Source: Deltaproteobacteria bacterium (GTDB taxonomy: Bacteria > Desulfobacterota > BSN033 > UBA1163). Taken from it: 57,068 nt of DNA. A program made the position numbers and the translations under genes. Below, piece after piece: positions 32,129 through 41,190 of the stretch (its first letter is position 1; the number at the start of each line of letters is the position of its first letter). The stretch is taken from the NCBI GenBank assembly GCA_020059605.1, contig JAGVBT010000014.1:1-57068 (forward strand), read 5' to 3'. The notes under the pieces are model-generated. The model saw only the letters and a program-made list of their open reading frames with translations, searched no databases and was not told the DNA's origin.

Positions 32129-33172
32129 ATGAAATACCGTTTTCTTGGGTCGTCCGGATTGATGGTATCGCGCATTTCCCTGGGGACCATGACCTTTGGG
32201 GCAAAGGACTGGGGTTGTGACGAGAGGGAAGCTCACCTGATCATGAAAAGGTATATCGACTCGGGTGGAAACTTCCTTGACTGTGCGGATGTCTATGCAG
32301 GCGGAAAAACAGAAGAGATCCTCGGGGCCTTTCTCCCGGGCATACCGCGGGACCACATCATCCTCGCTTCGAAGTGTTACTTTCCCATGGGCGATGCACC
32401 CAATGCCTACGGCCTCTCCCGAAAACATATTATGGCTTCTTGCGAATCGAGCCTGAAACGTATGAAGACCGACTACATCGATCTCTATTATATTCACGGC
32501 CCTGACCCCGTCACCCCTCTGGAGGAGACGATGCGCGCTCTCGACGATCTCGTCAGGCAGGGAAAGGTGCGTTACCTGGGCTGCAGCAATTTGTTCGGCT
32601 GGCAGATCGCTAAGGCGAACGGGATCTCCGAACGGATGAACTTAGAAAAGCTGGTCGCCGGCCAATACCTGTATAACCTGATCCACCGCGAGCCGGAGAG
32701 AGAAATCATCCCTGCCGCCCTGGATCATGGTTTGGGGATCGTAAGTTACAGCCCTCTCGGGGGAGGTCTGCTGACCGGCAAGTACAAGGGGATGACCGAA
32801 CCCGGACGGGGAACACGCCTCTCTTTTCGGACCCAGGTGGATGGGCCCCGGTTCTGGCATCCGAAGGGATTTAAAACCGCAGAGCTCCTGGAACAGGTTT
32901 CTTCGAAGTCCGGTATTCCCATGCCCAAGCTTGCGATCGGATGGCCATTGAAGCGCCGTTTTGTCGCTTCCGTGATTATTGGGGCTAAAAGCCAGGAGCA
33001 ACTTGAACGGAACATGGAGATGGGGGACTGGGACATCCCGGAGGATCTCTGGAATGAGCTCGAGGGGAAAACAAGGCCGGAGGAAGAGTATTTAACCTGG
33101 TTCAATAGAAGGAATTACGAAAGGTTTTTCTCCGCCGCGGAATTCCATGATGAGAAGTCGGAACTTCCCTGA
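32129..33172 (+). CDS. Aldo/keto reductase, copy 2
   Basis: A 347-residue aldo-keto reductase. The start ATG at 32129 is supported by GGGAGGT eight nt upstream and by the family N-terminus MKYRFLGSSGLMVSRISLG. Catalytic residues: Asp and Tyr in FLDCADVYAGGKTEE, Lys in ILASKCYFP and His in YYIHGPDP. It shares the general fold with copy 1 but is clearly diverged. The space upstream holds the word CTTTCTAACGGGG, also present in the hairpin at 6321. It probably works in the same sugar-acid pathway. Confidence 0.88.
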   Translation: MKYRFLGSSGLMVSRISLGTMTFGAKDWGCDEREAHLIMKRYIDSGGNFLDCADVYAGGKTEEILGAFLPGIPRDHIILASKCYFPMGDAPNAYGLSRKHIMASCESSLKRMKTDYIDLYYIHGPDPVTPLEETMRALDDLVRQGKVRYLGCSNLFGWQIAKANGISERMNLEKLVAGQYLYNLIHREPEREIIPAALDHGLGIVSYSPLGGGLLTGKYKGMTEPGRGTRLSFRTQVDGPRFWHPKGFKTAELLEQVSSKSGIPMPKLAIGWPLKRRFVASVIIGAKSQEQLERNMEMGDWDIPEDLWNELEGKTRPEEEYLTWFNRRNYERFFSAAEFHDEKSELP

Positions 33173-33229
33173 CCAAGGGGAGCCATTTAAAATAGAGGCG
33201 AATCTCGTCTGAAAGCAAAGAGGAACAAG

Positions 33230-34051
33230 ATGGATGAATTGATGATTTGCGTCGCCCCCTACCCGGGCGAAAAACAGGAAGAAAAGTTCCCGGGCAAGCT
33301 TGACCTGCCGCAGGAGGTTTTCCGCTCTTATCATGCGGGGGCCTCCATTGTCCACCTTCACGTGCGGGATGAGAATGGAAACCAGTCCACGGATCCTTCC
33401 GTCTTCCGGAGAGATATTGGGAAGATTCATGCCCGGTGCCCTATCATCATCGAAGGATCGACCGGAGGATTGCCTGAGCATACCCTTCAGGAGCGATGCG
33501 TGTCATTTACCGTCGACGGGATTGAAATGGGGTCATTAAACCTCGGCTCCGTCAATCTCTTTGGCGGCGTCTACCAGAACCCGATGTCCGATATCCGGCT
33601 TTATGCGCAAGAGCTGAAGCAAAGGGAGATCAAACCATTCTTTTGCATCTTCGACCTTTCGATGTTCCATAATGCGGAAAGGCTCGAAGGAGATGGGTTG
33701 GTTTTTCCGCCCTATGCCTTCAATTTTGTCTTCGATATGCCTGACAGCATCCCTTTTTCCGAGAGGGCGCTTGATGCCTTTTTGGATTTTCTTCCGAAGG
33801 GCGCCCACTGGTTTATGACGCGCCACCACAGCAGGGGATGGGAGGGGTTTCGATTGGGTCTGGAGCGGGGCGGCCATGTGAGGGTCGGGTATGAGGATGG
33901 TCCCTTTCTTTCCTCCGGGAGACGAGCTCAATCCAATGCAGAATTGGTGGAAGAAATCGTCCAGGCCGCCCGTTCCCTCGGGCGAAAGGTTGTGGAACCT
34001 CAACGGGCAAGAGCGCTCTTAGGCCTGAAGGGAATTCGTCATTTGGCCTGA
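33230..34051 (+). CDS. BKACE-family beta-keto acid cleavage enzyme
   Basis: A 273-residue TIM-barrel of the 3-keto-5-aminohexanoate cleavage enzyme family (former DUF849). These condense a beta-keto acid with acetyl-CoA and split it to acetoacetate and a new CoA ester. The Zn-binding HLHVRDENG (near residue 45) and IIIEGSTGG are visible, and the C-terminal SNAELVEEIVQAARSLGR is typical. AGAGGAACAAG precedes the ATG. The acetoacetate produced would be a substrate for the acetoacetyl-CoA synthetase encoded at 37342, which makes a pathway link plausible. The keto acid is not predictable. Confidence 0.85.
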   Translation: MDELMICVAPYPGEKQEEKFPGKLDLPQEVFRSYHAGASIVHLHVRDENGNQSTDPSVFRRDIGKIHARCPIIIEGSTGGLPEHTLQERCVSFTVDGIEMGSLNLGSVNLFGGVYQNPMSDIRLYAQELKQREIKPFFCIFDLSMFHNAERLEGDGLVFPPYAFNFVFDMPDSIPFSERALDAFLDFLPKGAHWFMTRHHSRGWEGFRLGLERGGHVRVGYEDGPFLSSGRRAQSNAELVEEIVQAARSLGRKVVEPQRARALLGLKGIRHLA

Positions 34052-34076
34052 TCTCCGGAGGCGGGAGTGGTGTGAC

Positions 34077-34625
34077 ATGCTGACGCGAAAACAGGTCCAG
34101 GAGGCCCAGAGAAAAGCCCTTCAATACATGGAAAAGGCCGGGGTCGTCCTCTCTCCGAAGGACAGAGAAAACATCAGTGTCGCTGACTTTGGATTGAGCG
34201 ATCTGGAGCGCCAGGGAGGGCAGATCCTCACTTTTTTTAATACGGATCGAATCAGCGCCAAAATCATTGTTCTCTTTCCCTGGCAGATATTGCCTGAACA
34301 CTGGCACCCTGCCATCGGAAAGGATATCGGGAAGGAGGAGATCATGAGGGTCCGGTGGGGAGAGATCTACCTCTATGTCCCGGGAGAGCCCACCCCCCAT
34401 CCCAGGGGAAGAACCCCGGAAGGAGAGGAAGGAAACTTTACGGTTTGGCACGAGATCATTCTGAAACCCGGAGAACAGGTTATCATTCCTCCCCAAATGG
34501 TTCATTGGTTCCAGGCGGGGGAGCACGGAGCGGTGATCGACGACTATTCAAGCACTGCCAGGGACTTGCAGGACGGCTTTACCAATCCAAAAATCACAAG
34601 AGAGACAAAGATCATTGAAAGCTGA
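34077..34625 (+). CDS. D-lyxose ketol-isomerase family cupin protein
   Basis: A 182-residue cupin with the metal site of D-lyxose isomerases: EHWHPAIGKDIGKEEIMRV gives two His and a Glu, and IIPPQMVHWFQ gives the fourth ligand. RWGEIYLYVPGEPT is also family-typical. The enzyme family interconverts D-lyxose and D-xylulose (or mannose and fructose). It starts 26 nt after the BKACE gene and ends inside or next to the FGGY kinase start, implying joint action of isomerase and kinase on a pentose. Confidence 0.82.
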   Translation: MLTRKQVQEAQRKALQYMEKAGVVLSPKDRENISVADFGLSDLERQGGQILTFFNTDRISAKIIVLFPWQILPEHWHPAIGKDIGKEEIMRVRWGEIYLYVPGEPTPHPRGRTPEGEEGNFTVWHEIILKPGEQVIIPPQMVHWFQAGEHGAVIDDYSSTARDLQDGFTNPKITRETKIIES

Positions 34626-34656
34626 GAAGTCCGTGCGTGGTGGAGGCCGAAAGCTT

Positions 34657-36288
34657 GTGAAATGGCGCCGGGAATTTGTTATCGGTGTGGATGTGGGGAC
34701 ACTGAGCACGCGTGTGGGCATTTTTGACCTGGATGGAACCATGAGGGGAATGGCCAGCCGCCCGATTGCCATTTTCCATCCCCGTCCTGATTTGGTCGAA
34801 CAGTCCTCCGAAGACATATGGGAAAACACAGGGCTTGCCATGCGGGAGGCTTTGAAACAGGCCCAGGTCCGTCCCGGACAGATGGTCGGCATCGGTTTTG
34901 ATGCAACCTGTTCGCTGGTCTGCCTGGACAGGAAGTTCAGGCCGCTGACCGTTTCGCCCACAGGTGACCCGTCAAGAAATATTATCGTCTGGATGGATCA
35001 CCGAGCGATCCAAGAGGCGGATGCAGTCAACCAAACCCGTCATCCTGTCTTAGCTTATGTCGGGGGAAAGATTTCACCGGAACAGCAACCTCCGAAATTG
35101 AAATGGATTAAAGAGAATTTCCCTGAAACATGGGCGGGAACCGGGAAGTGGATGGATCTTGCAGATTTTATGGTCTTTCGGGCCACCGGGTCGGATAAAA
35201 GGAGCCTCTGCACAAATGTGTGCAAATGGACCTATCTCGGGCATGAAGGGAAGAACGGTTCATGGGATCACACCTTCTTTGAGCAGATCGGACTGGGGGA
35301 CCTGTTTGATGGAGGGAAAGTTTCCAAATCCGCTCATCCGCCAGGTTCTTTTGCAGGGAGGCTGACCGACCGAAGCGCCATGGAATTGGGCCTGAAGCCA
35401 GGGGTTAGAGTGGGCGTCGGGATCATCGACGCCCATGCCGGTGGAATCGGCTTGTTGGGGGATTGCGCGAAGCGGGCCTCGAAAGATCAGGAGGTTTGGA
35501 ACAAGACCCTGGCTCTCATCGGTGGGACGTCCTCCTGCCACATGGCAACCTCTGTGAAGCCAAGGTTTATCCCGGGGGTATGGGGGCCTTATTACGGTGC
35601 GATGATTCCCGGCATGTGGCTCAACGAGGGAGGACAAAGTGCGACCGGTTCCTTGATCGACTACATCATCAGCAATAATTCGAGCCATCCGGAGATCGAA
35701 GCGCTTGCCAAAAAATCAGGCACCGATGTCTATCAATATCTGAATCGGGAGATCAAGAAATACCCGATCCCCCAACTCACAAAGGATATCCACATCCTGC
35801 CCTATCATCACGGGAATCGCTCCCCCAGGGCGGATGCCCATGCCAGGGGGGTGGTCCTCGGGCTCACCCTGAACCAGTCGGTCTTTGAAGTCGCCAGGCA
35901 ATATTATGCCACGATTCAGGCGATTGCCTACGGCACAAGGCACATCCTCGAAACCATGAATGAAAAAGGGTATGCCATCTCCGAAGTCTATATGTGCGGA
36001 GGACATACCAGGAATGATCTCTTTGTGCAGGAGCATGCCGATGTGACTGGGTGCCGCATCCATCTCCCCGGGGAGAAAGAGGCGGTGCTTCTCGGGACGG
36101 CCATCCTGGCGGCTGTGGCCTCGGGAAGATATCGGACCGTCCAGGATGCGATGAAGACGATGTCCCGGGTCGGCGAAACGGTCTCACCCAATTCGGCTGT
36201 TCAAAGATACCATGAGGGGAAATATAAAATCTTTCATAATATGTACAAGCACTTCCTGGAAATTCGACAATTAGGCGAGAAACTTTAA
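34657..36288 (+). CDS. FGGY-family carbohydrate kinase (ribulokinase-like)
   Basis: A kinase of about 543 residues of the FGGY family, ribulokinase/YDR109C-type. The N-terminal phosphate loop VIGVDVGTLSTRVGIFD and the C-terminal MCGGHTRNDLFVQEHADVTG with PGEKEAVLLGTAILAA are clear. ANVCKWTYLGH and GIIDAHAGGIGLLG are typical of D-ribulokinase-like members. The start is uncertain: GTG 34657 has GGAGG ten nt upstream, while TTG 34615 and GTG 34633 would overlap or abut the isomerase gene. It would phosphorylate a pentulose supplied by the isomerase, feeding the pentose phosphate pathway. Substrate not certain. Confidence 0.88.
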   Translation: MKWRREFVIGVDVGTLSTRVGIFDLDGTMRGMASRPIAIFHPRPDLVEQSSEDIWENTGLAMREALKQAQVRPGQMVGIGFDATCSLVCLDRKFRPLTVSPTGDPSRNIIVWMDHRAIQEADAVNQTRHPVLAYVGGKISPEQQPPKLKWIKENFPETWAGTGKWMDLADFMVFRATGSDKRSLCTNVCKWTYLGHEGKNGSWDHTFFEQIGLGDLFDGGKVSKSAHPPGSFAGRLTDRSAMELGLKPGVRVGVGIIDAHAGGIGLLGDCAKRASKDQEVWNKTLALIGGTSSCHMATSVKPRFIPGVWGPYYGAMIPGMWLNEGGQSATGSLIDYIISNNSSHPEIEALAKKSGTDVYQYLNREIKKYPIPQLTKDIHILPYHHGNRSPRADAHARGVVLGLTLNQSVFEVARQYYATIQAIAYGTRHILETMNEKGYAISEVYMCGGHTRNDLFVQEHADVTGCRIHLPGEKEAVLLGTAILAAVASGRYRTVQDAMKTMSRVGETVSPNSAVQRYHEGKYKIFHNMYKHFLEIRQLGEKL

Positions 36289-36330
36289 TCGAACGCCGCA
36301 TGATTTTAAATAGGGCAAAGAGTTTGAAGA

Positions 36331-37311
36331 ATGGGGAGATTCCTTTTTGCTTTCGGCCTGATCCTTTTCGGATTATCCTTTGGATACCTCATCCAGCGGA
36401 TGGCCGCCCGACAGGCGATTCGACTGCCTCTTCCGATCGACCGGCTCCGTAAAATCCTGCTCAAATCCGCCCTGCTCTTTCTAAATCCCATCACCGTAAT
36501 TGGAGCAATCTGGGTCATCGAGTTTAACGATCCCAGGCTCATCACGCTCCCTTTCGTCGGCACGAGCGCCCTCCTGACGGGCGGTCTCCTCGCCTTGGGG
36601 TTCTCGAAACTGCTCGGGTTAAAAAAGAAACAGACCGGTTCTCTCTTCGCCTGTGGCGCCTTCACAAATTTGGGGACCATGGGCGGACTGGTCTGTTATA
36701 TCCTTCTGGGGGAAATCGGTTTCGGGCTGGTTCACCTTTACAAATTGTTCGAAGAATTTATTTACTATGCAATCGGTTTTCCCGTGGCGAAATGGTATGG
36801 CTCCTCATCCGAAAAAGCGGAAAGTCCCTGGAACCGCCTGAAAAACCTTGCATCGGATATATTTATTCTTGTCTCGCTGGGGAGCCTTCTGTTGGGAGGA
36901 CTTCTCAACCAGTCAGGATGGAAAAGACCGGAATTATATCAAACGGTCAATTCGATTCTGATCCCCCTGAGCGCTCTCTTGCTCATCACCGCGATCGGGC
37001 TGGCCATGAAGGTCAGCAAGGTGAAACAGTACCTCAGGGAATGCCTGGCGGTATCGGCGATCAAGTTCCTGATGGTCCCGGTGGCGATAACCTCCTTGGC
37101 CATGGGGCTTGGTTATCGTGGAATGGTTGGAGGCTATTTAATAAAGGTGGTCATTCTCCTTTCCTCGATGCCGGTTGCCTTCAATGCGCTCATTCCACCT
37201 TCCCTTTACGACCTGGATATGGACCTGGCTAATTCGTGCTGGCTATTTTCCACCTCCTTCTTCCTGATGATCATGTTGCCCTCCTTATACTTCCTCATGG
37301 CCCTCTTGTAA
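36331..37311 (+). CDS. AEC-family permease
   Basis: A 326-residue integral membrane protein with about ten helices, resembling the auxin efflux carrier (AEC) family of organic-acid permeases. The C-terminal block MVGGYLIKVVILLSSMPVAF followed by NALIPPSLYDLDMDLANS is characteristic. The first half is less typical, with a basic loop at LLGLKKKQTGS. It is 42 nt after the FGGY kinase and ends the plus-strand cluster. Its role may be import or release of an organic acid in the pathway. Confidence in the family is moderate. Confidence 0.7.
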   Translation: MGRFLFAFGLILFGLSFGYLIQRMAARQAIRLPLPIDRLRKILLKSALLFLNPITVIGAIWVIEFNDPRLITLPFVGTSALLTGGLLALGFSKLLGLKKKQTGSLFACGAFTNLGTMGGLVCYILLGEIGFGLVHLYKLFEEFIYYAIGFPVAKWYGSSSEKAESPWNRLKNLASDIFILVSLGSLLLGGLLNQSGWKRPELYQTVNSILIPLSALLLITAIGLAMKVSKVKQYLRECLAVSAIKFLMVPVAITSLAMGLGYRGMVGGYLIKVVILLSSMPVAFNALIPPSLYDLDMDLANSCWLFSTSFFLMIMLPSLYFLMALL

Positions 37312-37341
37312 AGGGCAGGCTATTGGAATATCCAACCGGAT

Positions 37342-39618
37342 CTATCTCTGCAGTTCCGGGACGATCCTCTCAAAATAGTCCAGCACCTCAGGGTTGCTCA
37401 ATGCATCACGGTTCAGGACCGGTCTCCCGTGGATGATGTTGGTGACGGCGCTTTCCACTTTTTTCATATTCATGGTGTAAGGAGCGCTTGGCATTTCCAT
37501 GATGATGGCCGGGACGTGGCGGGGAGAGGCCTTCTCCCGAAGAGTCTTCTTGATCGTATTTTTTAGCTCGTCCGCAAGCTCCACGCCCGGAGCCAGTTTC
37601 ACAAAGAGAATAATACGTTGTTCCCCTTCCCAGTTTTGTCCGATGGCAAGGCTGTCGGCAATCTCCTCGATCTTTTCCACGACGTTATAAATCTCAGCGG
37701 TTCCGATTCTGACTCCGGAGGGTTTCAGCACGGCGTCGGACCGGCCATAGAAAGTGATGCCGCCCGTGTCGCTGTGCATGACGACGTAGTCGCCATGGCG
37801 CCATACTCCGGGATAGGTGTCGAAATAGGCGGCTCTATACTTTTCCCCATTCGGGTCGTCCCAGAAATAGAGGGGCATGCAGGGCGCAGGGGCCTCGCAT
37901 ACCAGCTCCCCTTCCCTGTCCCAGACCGGTTTTGCGTTCTCATCGTAGGCTTTTACCTTCATGCCCAAACCCGGGCCCTGAAGCTCCCCGGCAAAGACGC
38001 ACTGAACCGGGCTGCCAACGGCAAAACAGCCGTTGATGTCCGTGCCGCCGGAGATGGAATTAAAATGGAGGTCTTTTTTCACCTCGCGGTAGACCCACTC
38101 AAACCCCTCTGCCGAAAGAACAGAACCTGTCTGGGAAATCTCTCTCAGGGAGGAAAGATCGTAATTCTTCCCTGGCTGAATCCCTTCGCTGCGGAGGTAG
38201 TTGATATAGCTTGCACTGAGTCCAAAAAAAGTGATCTTTTCGTCCTGGACCAGCTTCCACATGGCATAGGCATCAGGGTAGTTCGGATTGCCATCATACA
38301 GGACAATGGTAGCGCCCACGCCAAGGGTACTCATCAGCCAGTTCCACATCATCCAGCTGCAGGTGGTAATGTAAAAGACCTTGTCCTCCCGCCTGAGGTC
38401 GCTATGGAGCATCAGTTCTTTCAGATGGTGGAGCAAAATGCCGCCCGCCCCCTGAACCATGCACTTGGGCTTTCCCGTCGTGCCGGAGGAGAACATGATA
38501 TAGATGGGATGGCCAAAGGGCAACTGTTCAAACTCAAGGGTGGGTTCCCTCTCCGGGGCTAAAAAATCCTCATAATGGGTGCCGTTGGGAATATTCCCGA
38601 TATCCGGCTTATTTCCCGTATAGGAAACGATGACAACTCTTTTGAGGGAAGGCATGCCTCTGGCCACTTCTGCCGCATTCCCCAGAGTATTGAAGGGTTT
38701 CGCCTTGTAAAAATACCCATCTACTGAAAATAATACTTTGGGCTCGATCTGACCAAGTCGATCAAGCGCCGCCTGCGGCCCGATGTCCGTGGCGCACGAA
38801 GACCAGACAGCGCCGACGCTGGTAGCCGCCAGCATGCCGATCGTGGTTTCCATCATATTCGGCATATACCCTGCGATCCGATCCCCCGGTTGAATGCCCA
38901 ATTCCCGCAAAGATTTGGCCAGTCGGGCTACGGTGTAATAAAGCTCTCTGTAAGTCATCGTCGCATATTTCTGCGTCTCCCCTTTAAATATAAAAGCCAA
39001 TCGATCATCTCGATACCGGAGCAGATTCTCCGCAAAATTGAGCTTCGCCCCCGGAAACCAGCTCGTTCCTGGGAACTTCTTCAGGTCATCCACCACGCGG
39101 TCCCATTTTTTTGAAGCCTTGACTTCCGCGAAATCCCAGATGGCCGCCCAGAAATCGGGGATATAATCAACGGACCACTGATATAAGTCATCAAACGTTC
39201 GAAAGCTCTTTCCATGCTTTCGATTCACATACCCAATAAAACGGGTCAAATTGGCATTCTTGACCTTATCCGGAGACGGCACCCAAAGAGGCGTTTTTGA
39301 CGTCTTGATGGGGGGCAGGACGACTGGTAACAGGGAAGGTTTCCTTATGATTTTAGATGGTCTCGCTTTTGGGGGTGGTTTTTTGGAAAGCCTTGGCTTT
39401 GGGACGGCTTTTTTGGAAATCTTTTGGGGGGCTATTAGAGAAACTTTGGGGGTAGCCTTTTTAGTCACCTTGGGGGGAATTTTTACAAAAGGCTTTTTTG
39501 AAACCGCTTTTGGAGTTTTCTTTAAAACTTTCTTCAAGGCCTTTTTCAAAGGCTTTTGGGACCCTTTTTTTGAAACCTTTTTCGGCGTCTTTGGATTTCC
39601 TTTTATCCCCTTTTTCAT
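37342..39618 (-). CDS. Acetoacetyl-CoA synthetase with lysine-rich N-terminal extension
   Basis: A 758-residue AMP-forming acid-CoA ligase of the acetoacetyl-CoA synthetase family, where about 650 residues are usual. The catalytic part starts near residue 106 (LWVPSPDKVKNANLTRF) and contains IMFSSGTTGKPKCMVQGAGG, the family-specific ISGGTDINGCF and YGRSDAVLKPSGVRIG. In front is a tail of about 105 residues made mostly of Lys, Pro, Ser and Val in KK-x-P-KK-like units, resembling histone H1-type tails. AAAAAGGGGG lies before the ATG, so the tail seems to be translated. It activates acetoacetate, possibly that made by the BKACE enzyme. It is convergent with the AEC gene. Confidence 0.9.
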   Translation of the reverse strand: MKKGIKGNPKTPKKVSKKGSQKPLKKALKKVLKKTPKAVSKKPFVKIPPKVTKKATPKVSLIAPQKISKKAVPKPRLSKKPPPKARPSKIIRKPSLLPVVLPPIKTSKTPLWVPSPDKVKNANLTRFIGYVNRKHGKSFRTFDDLYQWSVDYIPDFWAAIWDFAEVKASKKWDRVVDDLKKFPGTSWFPGAKLNFAENLLRYRDDRLAFIFKGETQKYATMTYRELYYTVARLAKSLRELGIQPGDRIAGYMPNMMETTIGMLAATSVGAVWSSCATDIGPQAALDRLGQIEPKVLFSVDGYFYKAKPFNTLGNAAEVARGMPSLKRVVIVSYTGNKPDIGNIPNGTHYEDFLAPEREPTLEFEQLPFGHPIYIMFSSGTTGKPKCMVQGAGGILLHHLKELMLHSDLRREDKVFYITTCSWMMWNWLMSTLGVGATIVLYDGNPNYPDAYAMWKLVQDEKITFFGLSASYINYLRSEGIQPGKNYDLSSLREISQTGSVLSAEGFEWVYREVKKDLHFNSISGGTDINGCFAVGSPVQCVFAGELQGPGLGMKVKAYDENAKPVWDREGELVCEAPAPCMPLYFWDDPNGEKYRAAYFDTYPGVWRHGDYVVMHSDTGGITFYGRSDAVLKPSGVRIGTAEIYNVVEKIEEIADSLAIGQNWEGEQRIILFVKLAPGVELADELKNTIKKTLREKASPRHVPAIIMEMPSAPYTMNMKKVESAVTNIIHGRPVLNRDALSNPEVLDYFERIVPELQR

Positions 39619-39744
39619 AAAAACCCCCTTTTTAGGAATAATAGATTCTTTCTTTTAGACCTATTGATTATCATTCTTAAAATTTTCCGTCAAGACATTT
39701 TTCTTCCTCGGCGTCAGGGTTTATGTTGCCTATGGATAACCTCC

Positions 39745-39771
39745 CAGGGTGCGTTAGGGGGACGCACCCTG
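39745..39771. repeat. Hairpin with 10-bp perfect arms
   Basis: CAGGGTGCGT-taggggg-ACGCACCCTG in the space between the divergent acetoacetyl-CoA synthetase and CoA-transferase genes. Hairpins built on GGGTGCGT are a common intergenic repeat in several bacterial groups. The rest of 39619-39877 shows no other clear signal. Confidence 0.75.
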
Positions 39772-39877
39772 CCCGTGTAAAATGGCTTGAAGGCTCGTTG
39801 TGAAAATTTGGAAGGCTTTAATTTTTCAAAACAATATGTTATTAATTTTTTGTTATCTGTTTTATGGGTGTCTTTCC

Positions 39878-41053
39878 GTGGGACCTCTGACAGGCTTTAA
39901 AATGCTTGATCTTTCAAGGCTTTTACCGGGGCCTTACTGTTCCCTTCTTCTGGCTGACCTCGGCATGGACGTCCTGAAAGTTGAGGATCCCGACCAGGGT
40001 GATTACATGCGGAGGATGGGCCCCACCCGGAAGAATGACAGCGCCTACTTCCTCGCCCTGAACCGGAATAAGAAGAGCATGATCCTGAACCTCAAGGTCG
40101 AAGAGGGGAAAGAGATTTTTTGCAACTTGACCGAAACTTATGACATTATTTTAGAGGGTTTCAGGCCCGGGGTGATGGATCGCCTCGGTATCGGATACCA
40201 GGAATTAAAAAAGAGAAACCCGGAAGTGATTCTCTGCTCCCTTTCCGGATACGGGCAGGATGGACCTTACAGAGACCGGTCCGGCCATGATATTAATTAC
40301 ATCGGCCTCGGAGGCATCCTCGAATTGACCGGAACAAAGGAAACCGGGCCTCTCATCCCGGGGGTCCAGATTGCGGACATCGGCGCAGGAGCAATGATGG
40401 CGGCCTTAGCCATTTTAGCTGCCGTCGTCCACCGCCAAAAAACAGGAGAGGGACAACATCTCGACGTCGCCATGCATGATGGCGTCATCTCCTGGCTCTC
40501 CATCCATGGGGCAAAATACCTGATGGATCAAAGACTCCCGCTCAGGGGAGAAATGCACCTGTCCGGAAGGTATGCCTGTTACCACGTCTATGCGACCAAG
40601 GATGGAAGATATATGTCTTTAGGGGCTTTGGAGCCCAAATTCTGGAAAAACTTCTGCGACGCCGTTGGGAAGAAGGACCTTATTCCAAAACAATTTATAG
40701 AAGGAGAGGAAAGGACCCAACTCATCCAAGAGATCAAGGAACTTTTCCAGACAAAGACCCAGGCCGAATGGACCGATTTTTTCAGGGAGGTCGATGCCTG
40801 CTGTGAACCCATCCTGACCCTGGAGGAAGTCTTTAAGCACCCGCATGTCCTCCACCGGAAGATGGTCATCGAATACGAACACCCTGTCGAGGGAAAGGTG
40901 AGGCAGGTCGGCAACCCGATCAAGTCCTCTGGCTTTCCTTTTCCGACCCCATCTCCCTCTCCCCAATGGGGAGAACACACCCTCGAAGTGCTGAAGGAGA
41001 TAGGATATTCGGAAAAAGAGATTGAGAGGTTTAAAGAAGCAAAAGCAATATGA
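39878..41053 (+). CDS. CaiB/BaiF family CoA-transferase
   Basis: A type III CoA-transferase of about 391 residues. The N-terminus FKMLDLSRLLPGPYCSLLL with LGMDVLKVEDPDQGD, the catalytic Asp in RSGHDINYIGLGG and the later QIADIGAGAMMAALAI match the alpha-methylacyl-CoA racemase / CaiB group. It moves CoA between organic acids or racemises branched acyl-CoA. The start is uncertain: GTG 39878 fits the family N-terminus, while GTG 39800 would add 26 odd hydrophobic residues but has GAAGG upstream. It is followed by the 2-oxoacid oxidoreductase genes, whose acyl-CoA products it could use. Confidence 0.85.
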   Translation: MGPLTGFKMLDLSRLLPGPYCSLLLADLGMDVLKVEDPDQGDYMRRMGPTRKNDSAYFLALNRNKKSMILNLKVEEGKEIFCNLTETYDIILEGFRPGVMDRLGIGYQELKKRNPEVILCSLSGYGQDGPYRDRSGHDINYIGLGGILELTGTKETGPLIPGVQIADIGAGAMMAALAILAAVVHRQKTGEGQHLDVAMHDGVISWLSIHGAKYLMDQRLPLRGEMHLSGRYACYHVYATKDGRYMSLGALEPKFWKNFCDAVGKKDLIPKQFIEGEERTQLIQEIKELFQTKTQAEWTDFFREVDACCEPILTLEEVFKHPHVLHRKMVIEYEHPVEGKVRQVGNPIKSSGFPFPTPSPSPQWGEHTLEVLKEIGYSEKEIERFKEAKAI

Positions 41054-41171
41054 TAAGCACCAAACACCAATTAACAATAATCAAATAAGCTCCAATCACC
41101 AATAACCCAAGTTTGGTCATTGTAATTTGGTTATTGGTTATTATTTGGAATTTGGGATTTGGTTATTGGAT
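41051..41171. repeat. Inverted repeat of TTGGTTATTGG type (family A)
   Basis: A left half of CACCAATAACC-like words pairs with a right half of GGTTATTGG-like words. It fills the space between the CoA-transferase gene and korD; a near-identical element at 43484-43603 separates korB and korC. Confidence 0.8.
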
Positions 41172-41190
41172 TTTCATTTGCGGTGAAGTG

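Noticed and set aside
37618-38562. Long open frame opposite the acetoacetyl-CoA synthetase gene
   Set aside because: It is antisense to a fully conserved catalytic domain and its translation has no recognisable features.
39251-39658. Plus-strand Phe/Gly-rich open frame opposite the lysine-rich tail
   Set aside because: It is the complement of the Lys-codon-rich tail; its Phe-rich composition follows from that.
41113-41190. Longer N-terminus for korD
   Set aside because: The extra residues translate the family A repeat; ferredoxin subunits begin near MPSKIEIDKE.
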